DNA of 7,346 bases from Thermodesulfobacteriota bacterium (GTDB lineage Bacteria > Desulfobacterota > SM23-61). Made by a program: the position numbers and the translations under genes. The DNA is taken from positions 1 through 7,346 of the forward strand of contig JASEHN010000141.1 of the NCBI GenBank assembly GCA_030018715.1, in the 5' to 3' direction. This document shows positions 1 to 6,973 of the stretch, piece by piece. The notes beneath the pieces are model-generated. The model was not told the DNA's origin, ran no database searches, and saw only the letters and a list, made by a program, of their open reading frames with translations. Positions within the stretch are counted from its first letter, which is position 1, and every line of letters begins with the position of its first letter.

Positions 1-63
1 CCCGGCCCTCAACAAAGGCTTTTATACCATTTTTTCAAATCGCTAAACTGTTACCTTTTTTTA

Positions 64-81
64 ACTTTAGGCACTTTAGGC
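64..81. repeat. Two tandem 9-bp units just upstream of smc
   Basis: ACTTTAGGC occurs twice in direct succession, at 64-72 and 73-81, ten bases before the smc ribosome binding site (GAGGG, 91-95). Both copies are exact. No function can be assigned. It may be a short slippage product or the remnant of a longer repeat, much like the 7-bp repeats in front of ftsY. I see no convincing promoter in bases 1-101, so smc may be transcribed from further upstream. Confidence 0.6.
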
Positions 82-101
82 GCTTAATTTGAGGGATTGC
101 C

Positions 102-3100
102 ATGAAAATTAAGAAAATTGAGGTTTGCGGATTTAAGTCATTTTCGGAAAAGCTGGAGATTGGCTTTCCGCCGGGGGTAACTGCCATCGTCGGCCCGAAC
201 GGGTGCGGCAAATCTAACGTGGTGGACGCCATCCGTTGGGCCTTAGGCGAACAGAGCCCCAAACAACTCCGTGGTAAAGCCATGGAAGATGTCATCTTCA
301 ACGGAAGCGAAAGCAAAAAACCGCTGGGCATGGCCGAAGTAATTCTCACCTTCTCCAACGAGAACGGTCATCCTATTGCGGATTATCTGGATTTCACTGA
401 AATATCAATCAGCCGCCGGCTTTTCCGCTCCGGGGAGAGCGAATATTATATCAATAAAGTTCCCTGCCGCCTCAAAGACATTACCGATCTTTTCCTGGGC
501 ACGGGCGTCGGGCACAGGGCTTACTCCATCGTCGAACAAGGAAAGATGGATTTTGTCCTAAACGCCAAACCCGAAGAACGGCGTATCCTCATCGAGGAAG
601 CTGCCGGTATCACCAAATACAAGGATCGCAAAGCCGCTGCCCTGCGCAAAATGGAGGCTACCCAGCAAAACCTCTTGCGACTTAACGACGTAATCGGAGA
701 GATCAAGCGCCAGATCAACTCCTTGAACCGCCAGGCCAAGAAAGCTGAACGTTATAAGGGATACCGCGAGGAAATGCGCGCTCTGGAACTGGGTCAGGCT
801 GCCCAAACCTGCCGTAAATTGCAGTCTCAGCACCAGGAGATACAATCCGGGCTGCAGCAGACCCAGGATTTAGAAGTCCAGGCCACCGCCGAAATAAAAG
901 AGGTGGAAGCTTCTCTTGAACGAATCAAGGTAAATTTGCTGGACATGGAAAGAGACCTGTCTATCCACCAGGAACGGTTATCCGAAAACGAAGGGGCGAT
1001 TAAAGACCGGGAAAGGCAAATCGAGCTTTCCAGCCGGGAGAAGGAAAACCTGCAAAAGCAGGCCTCCCGGGCCGAGGAAGAAATCAACAAACTTTGCCAG
1101 CAGCAGGAAGCAGCAGAGAAAGAGACCCGGGGCTTCGAGCAAATTTTAAGAGACTACGAAGAAAAGATTGCGCATTACGCTGATTTTCTGTCCGGAAAGG
1201 AAAAAATTCTTCTCGCGAAAAAAACCCGGCATACCGAAGTTGAACTGGTCCTTTCGCGGGAGAAAAACAGTCTGGTGGACCTCCTCACTCACATGGCCCA
1301 TCTGAAAAATCTGCTAAACGACCTGGCCCGCCGCTCTGAAGAAATATCCTACCGTCAAGGCAAAATCGTCCGGGAGAGACAAGAAGCGGAAATGAAGGTA
1401 GAAGAAACCCGCGCCTTTATCGCCCGCCAATCCCTGCAATTGGACGGCAGCCGGAATGCCCGCAGCCAGATCGAAGAGGAACGGAACCGGAAAATCTCCT
1501 ATAACAAAGAGCTCCACTCCGTTCTTGCCGACCTACAAGAATCTTTGGTCAGGAGCCGGGAACGCCTGAACCGGGAGAGTTCTCGCCTCAACTCTCTTCT
1601 GGAATTGCAGAGAAATTTTGAAGGTTACCAGGAAGGGGTGCGGGCTATCCTGCGCAAGCGGCAGGCGCAAGGAACAGTCCAGAACGGCATCTATGGCCTG
1701 GTCGAAGACATCGTCGAAACTGAGCCTAAATACGAATGCGTGGTTGAGTCTATCCTGGGCGAACGGTTACAGCACTTCATCGTCCAGGATCATCAGGAAG
1801 CTCTGAAGGCCATCGAATACCTGAAGGCCCAGGGGGCAGGCCGTTCCAGCTTCATCCCCATGCAGGTTAAACAGAACCCTCTTCATTCTTTGCCGGCTTC
1901 CGCCAGTGAAGGGGTGGTCCCGCTCCTGGACCTGGTTAAAGTGAAGGAAGAATTTGTTCCTCTGGCGTCCTACCTTTTCGGAGACGTGTGGGTTGTCTCT
2001 GACCTGCGCCAGGCCATTGACCTTTGGAACCGCAACTCCATCTGGAAAACCCTGGTTACTCTCGACGGCGAAGTTCTGCATCCCTCCGGTGTGGTCACGG
2101 GCGGGAGCAAGGAGCAAATCGGCTCGGGCACCTTCCAGCGCAAAAGGGAAATCCGCGACTTGACTCAAAGCGTGGAAAAGCTTAGACAGCAGGTGCAGGA
2201 ACAGGAACGCACCCAGGAGCAAATCTCCTCGAGCCTAAAAGAACTGGAAGCGGCCATCGAAGAGCTTACCCAAGCTCTCCATGGCCAGGAACTGAGGATC
2301 GTCAGCGAAACGAAGGAGCTGGACCAGTGCCAGATGGAGCTAAAGCGCTTTGGCCAAAAAATCGAGACCCTGCTGCTCGAGGAAAATCAACTGGCAGATG
2401 AGTTAGTCCAATTCCAGGGGCAGGCCCGGACAACCGAGGGAGCGCTTAAGGATGCGGCACTTAAGAAAAACGAAAAAGAAGCAATTCTCAGCAGCCAGGA
2501 ACAGGATTTGCAATATCTGAAGTCTGAAATCGAGGGGCTTCTTGCCGAAGTCACTGACACCAAAGTAAGCCTGGTCGCTCTGCAAGAGAAGAAGCAGAGC
2601 CTTGACCAAAACCTGGAGAGGGTCCGAAGGACTTTCCAGGAGACGGTTTCCCTTCTGGCCAAACGCCGGGAGGAAGTTGAGGAAAGCATCAGCTTGATCG
2701 CCGCCGCCGAAGAACAACGGCGGCTGGCCGAGGCCGAGCTCCTTCGCCTCCTTGGCCAGCATCAAGAACTCCAGACTCACCTGGAAAGTAAGAAAGAAGC
2801 CTTACTCCTGGAGCGCGAGAAGCTCGGTAAAGAAGAGGAGCGCTGGAAGGAACGCCGGGATGCCTTCCAGTCCCTGCGGGAGGAGAAAAACACCCTTTCT
2901 CTTAAGCTCATGGAGATCGACCTCAACCTCAAACACATTCTGGCCGGCATTGAAGACAAACACCGCCTGACCCCCGAGGCCCTCCTGGCCCGCGCAGATG
3001 AAACGGATTATTTTTCCCCAGAGGTGGAGACTCGTCTCGGGGAACTTAAAGGGATGATCGAATCCATGGGTGAGGTGAACCTTCTGGCTATCCAGGAATA

Positions 3101-3659
3101 CGAGGAAGCCAAGACCCGTTTGGAGTTCCTGACCGAACAGGAAGCTGACCTGGTGCAATCCCTGGAGGCTCTGGACCAGGTCATTAAGAAAATTAACCGT
3201 ACCTCCCGCAAGCGCTTTGCCGAAACCTTCGAAGCGGTAAATCAGAAATTCCAGGAGATCTTCGCCGTTCTCTTCAACGGCGGGCGGGCGGAGCTTGTGC
3301 TTTCCGATGATTCCAACCTTCTGGAAACCGGCGTGGATATCATTGTTCAACCTCCGGGGAAGAAGCTGCAGAGCATCAACCTTCTTTCCGGAGGAGAGAA
3401 GGCCCTGACGGCCGTTGCTTTGATCTTCTCCCTTTTCTTGATCAACCCCAGCCCCTTCTGTCTTATGGACGAAGTTGATGCTCCCCTGGACGACGCCAAC
3501 ATCGGGCGGTTCAACAAGATGATCAAGGATATGGCCCAAAAATATCAAGTTGTCCTCGTTACCCACAACAAACGCACCATGGAACTGGCTGACACGCTTT
3601 ACGGCGTCACCATGGAAGAATCGGGCACCTCCAAGCTCGTGTCGGTGAAGCTGAATTAA
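102..3659 (+). CDS. smc: Chromosome segregation/condensation ATPase SMC
   Basis: Encodes a 1185-residue SMC protein, the usual bacterial length. SMC dimers work with ScpA and ScpB to organise and separate replicated chromosomes, using ATP-driven closure of two heads on long coiled-coil arms. The N-terminal head carries Walker A GPNGCGKS at residues 31-38, followed by the R-loop region (RGKAMEDVIF, about 57-66). Long charged coiled coil covers about 170-500 and 670-1000. The hinge lies at about 506-668 and ends in the conserved GVVTGGS. The C-terminal head has the ABC signature LLSGGE at about 1094-1099 and Walker B FCLMDEVDAPLDD from about 1119. ATG 102 is supported by GAGGG at 91-95, six bases upstream, and by a start that matches the family (MKIKKIEVCGFKSF). 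No frameshift or missing motif is seen. scpA and scpB are not in the window. Confidence 0.97.
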   Translation: MKIKKIEVCGFKSFSEKLEIGFPPGVTAIVGPNGCGKSNVVDAIRWALGEQSPKQLRGKAMEDVIFNGSESKKPLGMAEVILTFSNENGHPIADYLDFTEISISRRLFRSGESEYYINKVPCRLKDITDLFLGTGVGHRAYSIVEQGKMDFVLNAKPEERRILIEEAAGITKYKDRKAAALRKMEATQQNLLRLNDVIGEIKRQINSLNRQAKKAERYKGYREEMRALELGQAAQTCRKLQSQHQEIQSGLQQTQDLEVQATAEIKEVEASLERIKVNLLDMERDLSIHQERLSENEGAIKDRERQIELSSREKENLQKQASRAEEEINKLCQQQEAAEKETRGFEQILRDYEEKIAHYADFLSGKEKILLAKKTRHTEVELVLSREKNSLVDLLTHMAHLKNLLNDLARRSEEISYRQGKIVRERQEAEMKVEETRAFIARQSLQLDGSRNARSQIEEERNRKISYNKELHSVLADLQESLVRSRERLNRESSRLNSLLELQRNFEGYQEGVRAILRKRQAQGTVQNGIYGLVEDIVETEPKYECVVESILGERLQHFIVQDHQEALKAIEYLKAQGAGRSSFIPMQVKQNPLHSLPASASEGVVPLLDLVKVKEEFVPLASYLFGDVWVVSDLRQAIDLWNRNSIWKTLVTLDGEVLHPSGVVTGGSKEQIGSGTFQRKREIRDLTQSVEKLRQQVQEQERTQEQISSSLKELEAAIEELTQALHGQELRIVSETKELDQCQMELKRFGQKIETLLLEENQLADELVQFQGQARTTEGALKDAALKKNEKEAILSSQEQDLQYLKSEIEGLLAEVTDTKVSLVALQEKKQSLDQNLERVRRTFQETVSLLAKRREEVEESISLIAAAEEQRRLAEAELLRLLGQHQELQTHLESKKEALLLEREKLGKEEERWKERRDAFQSLREEKNTLSLKLMEIDLNLKHILAGIEDKHRLTPEALLARADETDYFSPEVETRLGELKGMIESMGEVNLLAIQEYEEAKTRLEFLTEQEADLVQSLEALDQVIKKINRTSRKRFAETFEAVNQKFQEIFAVLFNGGRAELVLSDDSNLLETGVDIIVQPPGKKLQSINLLSGGEKALTAVALIFSLFLINPSPFCLMDEVDAPLDDANIGRFNKMIKDMAQKYQVVLVTHNKRTMELADTLYGVTMEESGTSKLVSVKLN

Positions 3660-3694
3660 AAAAAGAGTAACACTTGAGCTTTTTGAAAAATGGG

Positions 3695-3753
3695 CGTAGG
3701 GCAGGGGCTTGTCCCCTGCCTCATAATGGCAACCCATAAAGGGTTGCCCTACG
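3695..3753. repeat. Nested palindromic intergenic element
   Basis: A 59-bp element about 35 bp after the smc stop. An outer perfect 9-bp inverted pair, CGTAGGGCA (3695-3703) and TGCCCTACG (3745-3753), encloses two perfect 8-bp hairpins. The first is GGCAGGGG (3700-3707) with CCCCTGCC (3713-3720), loop 5. The second is GGCAACCC (3728-3735) with GGGTTGCC (3741-3748), loop 5. The outer and inner stems share bases, so they are alternative folds. No T-run follows, so it is not a classic intrinsic terminator, although it could attenuate read-through or protect the smc 3' end. The design resembles REP/BIME-type dispersed palindromes. I believe similar GTAGGG...CCCTAC elements occur in Desulfobacterota-type genomes, but copy number cannot be judged here. 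Confidence 0.75.
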
Positions 3754-3789
3754 TGAGGCCGTCGACCGGAAAAAAGAAGTAATAAATGA

Positions 3790-3818
3790 TTGTTTGCATA
3801 AAGCTAAATTCATACAAA
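3790..3818 (+). promoter_or_regulatory. Weak candidate sigma-70 promoter for ftsY
   Basis: TTGTTT (3790-3795) and TACAAA (3813-3818) are separated by exactly 17 bases in an A+T-rich stretch between smc and ftsY. The -35 box matches consensus at 3 of 6 positions and the -10 at 4 of 6. This is the best candidate I see in the 247-bp gap, but it is weak, and read-through from smc is an equally good explanation for ftsY expression. Confidence 0.25.
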
Positions 3819-3863
3819 AAAGAAAGGGATCAAAGGTGTTAGGAGTCAGCTTTAGAGAATAAG

Positions 3864-3898
3864 CCTTACCCCTTGCGCCTCACGCCTTACGCCTCCCG
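3864..3898. repeat. Five tandem 7-bp repeats abutting the ftsY RBS
   Basis: Five heptads follow one another without a gap, starting at 3864, 3871, 3878, 3885 and 3892. The consensus is CCTTACG, and the first and last copies are the most diverged. The last base of the array (3898) is also the first G of the ftsY Shine-Dalgarno GGAG (3898-3901), so the array forms the immediate 5' leader of ftsY. The units do not translate from a start codon and show no hairpin. Copy-number change here would alter only the leader, not the protein. The function is unknown. Confidence 0.7.
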
Positions 3899-3906
3899 GA
3901 GTTAAG

Positions 3907-4830
3907 ATGGCTGAAGAAAAGAAGGGTTTTTTCCAACGGCTAAAACAGGGCCTTTTTAAGACGCACCAGGGCCTGGTCAACAAGATAGATCAACTTGTCG
4001 CTGGCAGGAAAAAAATTGATGCTGATTTGCTGGCAGAACTTGAGGAAGCATTGATTACCAGCGACATTGGTGTAAAAACTACCCAGGACTTATTACGGGA
4101 CGTTTCGCTGAAAGTTCAACGAAAGGAACTCGAGGATGCGGATCTGTTGAAAAAAAACCTTCAAGAGCAGATGTACCTCATCCTCAGCCAACAGGAGAAG
4201 CCCCTTAGCCTCTCGGCCGCCCGCCCTTTCGTCATCATGGTCATCGGCGTCAACGGAACCGGTAAGACGACCACCATCGGGAAGATGGCCCAGATATTCA
4301 AAGCCCAGGGAAAGTCCGTACTCCTGGTGGCTGCTGATACTTTCCGGGCAGCGGCCATCGAACAACTGGAAATCTGGGGGCAACGGGTGGGTTGTGATGT
4401 GATTAAACAGAAAAGTGGTGCGGACCCCTCAGCGGTTGTTTTCGATGGGCTGCACGCAGCTAAATCCCGGGGAATAGATGTGATTATCGTAGATACGGCC
4501 GGCCGGCTACATACCAAAGTCAACCTCATGGAAGAGTTAAAGAAAGTTCGGCGGATTGTGGAACGGGAGATGCCCGGCGCTCCCCATGAGGTTCTTTTAG
4601 TTCTGGATGCAACGACCGGACAAAACTCCATTAGCCAGGCCAAGATGTTTCATCAAGCCGTGGGTGTAACCGGGATTGTTCTGACGAAACTGGACGGCAC
4701 GGCTAAAGGAGGGATTATCATTGCCATCTCCAATGAGCTGAAAATACCCCTGCGCTACATCGGCATTGGGGAAAAAGTGGACGACCTGCGCGAGTTTAGC
4801 GCCCGGGATTTTGTCGAGGCGCTATTTTAG
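3907..4830 (+). CDS. ftsY: Signal recognition particle receptor FtsY (short form, NG domains)
   Basis: FtsY is the membrane-associated GTPase that binds Ffh in the SRP-ribosome complex and hands nascent inner-membrane proteins to the Sec translocon. At 307 residues this is the short form: it lacks the long acidic A domain of E. coli FtsY and begins with a basic amphipathic stretch (about residues 4-28) that may act as the membrane-targeting helix. The N domain covers about 25-100. GTPase motifs are G1 GVNGTGKTT (114-122), G2 DTFRAAA (144-150), G3 DTAGR (196-200), G4 TKLD (260-263) and the closing GIGEKVDDL (286-294). The insertion-box alanine cluster AAAIEQLE (148-155) is present. ATG 3907 has GGAG at 3898-3901, five bases upstream. 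It lies 247 bp after smc on the same strand and ends before a terminator at 4951. Confidence 0.97.
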   Translation: MAEEKKGFFQRLKQGLFKTHQGLVNKIDQLVAGRKKIDADLLAELEEALITSDIGVKTTQDLLRDVSLKVQRKELEDADLLKKNLQEQMYLILSQQEKPLSLSAARPFVIMVIGVNGTGKTTTIGKMAQIFKAQGKSVLLVAADTFRAAAIEQLEIWGQRVGCDVIKQKSGADPSAVVFDGLHAAKSRGIDVIIVDTAGRLHTKVNLMEELKKVRRIVEREMPGAPHEVLLVLDATTGQNSISQAKMFHQAVGVTGIVLTKLDGTAKGGIIIAISNELKIPLRYIGIGEKVDDLREFSARDFVEALF

Positions 4831-4950
4831 GGAATCCAGGTTAGAGGCGAGGAGCAATAGGCTATAGGTTTTCTCGTAATAATTGCCCAGGCTAACCCTA
4901 TATTTTTTGGAGTTCGATATGAATCGGGAATTCCGGAAGGTGCCGATATG

Positions 4951-4990
4951 AAGCCTCCAAAGGGGACTCAAACCTCTCTGGGGGCTTTTT
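4951..4990 (+). terminator. Intrinsic terminator downstream of ftsY
   Basis: AAGCCTCC (4951-4958) pairs with GGGGGCTT (4980-4987), with one T-G wobble. Inside it, AGGGG (4960-4964... by register about 4961) can pair with CCTCT around 4973-4977, giving a long hairpin. A T-run (4986-4990), two A and three more T follow. The hairpin sits 120 bp after the ftsY stop and closes the housekeeping block before the R-M promoter. The 4831-4950 stretch before it holds no credible gene. Confidence 0.75.
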
Positions 4991-5139
4991 AATTTCAGGT
5001 TTTTATATGGCAGCCGCTTCTTCTGTCCTGATTTCTGTTTACATAAAAACTTTTCCTCCACTTAAGCATGCTGCTGCCCCCCACTTGATCCATTGGAATG
5101 GATCTAAAGATTGCAGGCAGGCTCTGCTGTATTTCGTAT
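4991..5139. other. Gene-free leader between the ftsY terminator and the R-M promoter
   Basis: Apart from the terminator before it and the inverted repeat at 5087-5104, this stretch holds no convincing gene. A 63-codon frame from 5007 to 5198 is open, but it has no Shine-Dalgarno sequence, runs through the inverted repeat and the promoter, and resembles no protein I know. TTACATAAAAAC at 5039-5050 recurs with one change after the nuclease gene (6860-6871) and could mark an edge of the inserted module. Confidence 0.5.
5087..5104. promoter_or_regulatory. Perfect 8+8 bp inverted repeat upstream of the R-M promoter (candidate operator)
   Basis: GATCCATT (5087-5094), two G, then AATGGATC (5097-5104) form an exact dyad. 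It lies 35 bp upstream of the -35 box at 5140. That position suits an activator or an upstream regulatory site better than a repressor covering the promoter. R-M loci are often controlled by C proteins or by the methyltransferase itself. No C-protein gene is in the window, so the binding protein is unknown. The two GATC ends are also Dam-type sites. Confidence 0.4.
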
Positions 5140-5168
5140 TTGACCATCATTTTAAGATAAAATATACT
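5140..5168 (+). promoter_or_regulatory. Sigma-70-type promoter driving the R-M genes
   Basis: TTGACC (5140-5145) and TATACT (5163-5168) are separated by exactly 17 bases, matching the consensus at 10 of 12 positions. Transcription would start near 5175, about 30 bases before the methyltransferase ATG, which leaves room for its AGGA ribosome binding site at 5197-5200. I see no second promoter before the nuclease gene, so both genes are probably read from here. Confidence 0.75.
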
Positions 5169-5206
5169 TATCTCCAGAATAAGCGTTCTTACAGGTAGGA
5201 ATAAAG

Positions 5207-6103
5207 ATGGAATTCATAAACAAGTTCTTGCACGGTGATTGCGAGGATGTTTTAAAGAAACTCCCCGAGAATTCAATTGATTTAATTTTTACCTCACCAC
5301 CTTACGCCGACCAAAGAAAAAATACTTATGGTGGCGTTAGCCCAGATGAGTATGTGGACTGGTTTTTGCCGAAAGCCAGCCAATTCCTGCGCGTTCTTAA
5401 ACCTACAGGAACTTTCGTCCTGAATATCAAAGAACGGGTCTTCGATGGAGAGAGACATACTTATGTTATCGAACTGATTTTGCGCATGAGAGAACAGGGA
5501 TGGCTGTGGACAGAAGAGTTCATGTGGCACAAAAAGAACTCGTACCCAGGCAAATGGCCTAATCGCTTTAGGGATAATTGGGAGAGATTGATTCAATTCA
5601 ACAAGGCTAAGGAATTCCATATGTATCAAGAAGCGGTCATGGTGCCGGTTGGGGAATGGGCAAAAGACCGTTTAGCCAAACTAAGTGAAACCGATAAAAC
5701 CAGAGACGAATCGAAGGTCGGAAGCGGTTTTGGTAAAAATGTCTCAAATTGGTTGGGTCGTAAGATGGTTTATCCCACAAATGTACTCCATATGGCGACC
5801 GAATGCTCAAACCGTAACCATAGTGCCACCTTTCCTATTGAATTACCGGCATGGTTTATAAAACTCTTCACCCAACCGGGAGATATGGTTCTTGATCCGT
5901 TTATGGGTTCGGGAACAACTGCATTCGCTGCTGTTCAGTTAGGTAGAATTTTTGTTGGGATAGATATCAATAAAGAGTATATTGAGTTGGCACGGGAAAG
6001 GACGGCGCAAGAACAAATTCGATTACCCCATATCGCCGAGAAACGGCCGTCTTACTCAGTTAGAAAATTGCATACCAAGAATGGAGCAAAAGCTAAACGA
6101 TGA
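5207..6103 (+). CDS. Site-specific DNA amino-methyltransferase (m4C or m6A), modification half of an R-M pair
   Basis: A 298-residue S-adenosylmethionine-dependent methyltransferase that should modify an exocyclic amino group of C or A in the target site. Catalytic motif IV TSPPY (residues 29-33) precedes the SAM-binding motif I DPFMGSGTT (230-238), which is the beta-class order. Motif X probably includes HSATFPIELP (205-214), and GIDI (251-254) follows motif I as motif II. The middle block (about 80-200, with conserved-looking WHKKNSYPGKWPNRFRDNWE) should include the target-recognition region. TSPPY is common in N4-cytosine enzymes but also occurs in N6-adenine ones, so the modified base is open. 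ATG 5207 has AGGA at 5197-5200, six bases upstream. The last four bases overlap the nuclease start. A+T content looks higher than in smc and ftsY, which suggests transfer. The target sequence cannot be read from the protein. Confidence 0.93.
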   Translation: MEFINKFLHGDCEDVLKKLPENSIDLIFTSPPYADQRKNTYGGVSPDEYVDWFLPKASQFLRVLKPTGTFVLNIKERVFDGERHTYVIELILRMREQGWLWTEEFMWHKKNSYPGKWPNRFRDNWERLIQFNKAKEFHMYQEAVMVPVGEWAKDRLAKLSETDKTRDESKVGSGFGKNVSNWLGRKMVYPTNVLHMATECSNRNHSATFPIELPAWFIKLFTQPGDMVLDPFMGSGTTAFAAVQLGRIFVGIDINKEYIELARERTAQEQIRLPHIAEKRPSYSVRKLHTKNGAKAKR

Positions 6104-6852
6104 AACCATTAAATCTCGATGAAGTTTATGAGTATGTGAATGAGAACATTATTGATTTTCACCAACGAAAAGTTAAATCGTTGGAAGAACTGCGTCTTGA
6201 GAAGTTGCTTACAAAGAATCCTTACCTGTTCAAAGCCAAGAATATCACCACGGCTAGCGAATTGATCACCAATCTGCTTGAAGCTTTCTTATCTTCATCC
6301 GAAGAAAAATTGTTTGGCGACTTTCTGGAAGGATTAGCAGGCTTTATTGCGCAGAAGACTTGTGGTGGTCACAAGTCCACTGCATCTGGAGTTGACCTGG
6401 AGTTCCTTTACAAGAAAATCCATTATGTAGTGTCAGTCAAGTCGGGAACCAATTGGGGCAACAGTTCTCAGCAGGATAAACTTGAGCAAGATTTGAAGAA
6501 GGCTGTTGCCAGAGTCAAGCAGCTAAAACACGGCGCTAATATTCAGCCCGTTTTGGGAATTTGCTACGGGAAGACAAAGACAAGTTATGTTCGTGGTTAC
6601 TTGAAGGTAGTTGGGCAGAATTTCTGGTATTTGATCAGCGGGAATAAAAATCTTTACACAGACCTTATTGAGCCGATAGGTCACAGGGCAAAAGAGCATA
6701 ACGAAAACTTCCTGTGTGAAAGAGGTAGAGTAATAAACTTGTTCACAAGACAGTTCATTGATGAGTTTTGCGATGCCACTGGCGCAATCAACTGGATGAA
6801 ACTTGTCGAGTTCAATAGTGGCAACTACGATTTAAACAAATTCCTCGCTTAA
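6100..6852 (+). CDS. Probable type II restriction endonuclease, PmeII/EcoO109I-like
   Basis: A 250-residue protein with no signal or membrane segment, read directly after the methyltransferase and overlapping it in ATGA (6100-6103). That implies translational coupling: the nearest GGAG (6083-6086) is 13 bases away, too far for strong independent initiation. Recognition rests on recall of the family. KNPYLFKAKN (39-48), FGDFLEGLA (72-80), GVDLEF (97-102), VSVKSGTNWGNSSQ (111-124), GICYGK (153-158) and a C-terminal NWMKLVEF (231-238) resemble proteins called PmeII-family or EcoO109I-like restriction enzymes. The likely PD-(D/E)xK core is D99 with S112-x-K114, so serine stands where an acidic residue is usual. 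E77 or E101 could supply the missing acid. It should cut DNA left unmodified by its partner. Full length, no frameshift. The substrate site is unknown. Confidence 0.8.
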   Translation: MKPLNLDEVYEYVNENIIDFHQRKVKSLEELRLEKLLTKNPYLFKAKNITTASELITNLLEAFLSSSEEKLFGDFLEGLAGFIAQKTCGGHKSTASGVDLEFLYKKIHYVVSVKSGTNWGNSSQQDKLEQDLKKAVARVKQLKHGANIQPVLGICYGKTKTSYVRGYLKVVGQNFWYLISGNKNLYTDLIEPIGHRAKEHNENFLCERGRVINLFTRQFIDEFCDATGAINWMKLVEFNSGNYDLNKFLA

Positions 6853-6886
6853 ATTTTGCTTACATAAACACTCATCCAGACCTCCC

Positions 6887-6973
6887 GCTCAACGAAGGGC
6901 TTCAGCCGACGCGGACGTGATGCAGTGGGGCAACAGGCCTCCTTTTCCCCACGCCAGTTACGCGGCACGTTGG
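6887..6973. repeat. attC-like imperfect hairpin (possible degenerate integron recombination site)
   Basis: GCTCAAC (6887-6893) fits the integron R'' core RYYYAAC and lies 35 bases after the nuclease stop, a normal distance for a gene-cassette attC. Downstream is an imperfect long hairpin. CCGACG (6906-6911) pairs with CGTTGG (6968-6973) with one wobble, and at its tip GC-A-GTGGGG (6922-6930) pairs with CCCCACGC (6947-6954), leaving one extrahelical A. Extrahelical bases on a long imperfect stem are typical of attC. Against this, no clean GTTRRRY partner pairs with the first core (GTTGGTA at 6969 fits poorly). It is a degenerate or unrelated structure until tested. Confidence 0.35.

Noticed and set aside
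2802..3737. Long minus-strand open frame (311 codons) opposite the smc 3' half.
   Set aside because: It lies almost wholly antisense to a clearly coding SMC head and coiled coil. It is a codon-bias shadow, with no family motif.
4919..4951. Ten-codon frame MNREFRKVPI after ftsY with GGAG nearby, ending at the terminator hairpin like an attenuator leader.
   Set aside because: The peptide shows no run of regulatory codons, no competing anti-terminator is evident, and the next gene has its own promoter.
5007..5198. Open 63-codon frame between ftsY and the methyltransferase.
   Set aside because: It has no ribosome binding site, runs through the inverted repeat and the promoter, and resembles no known protein.
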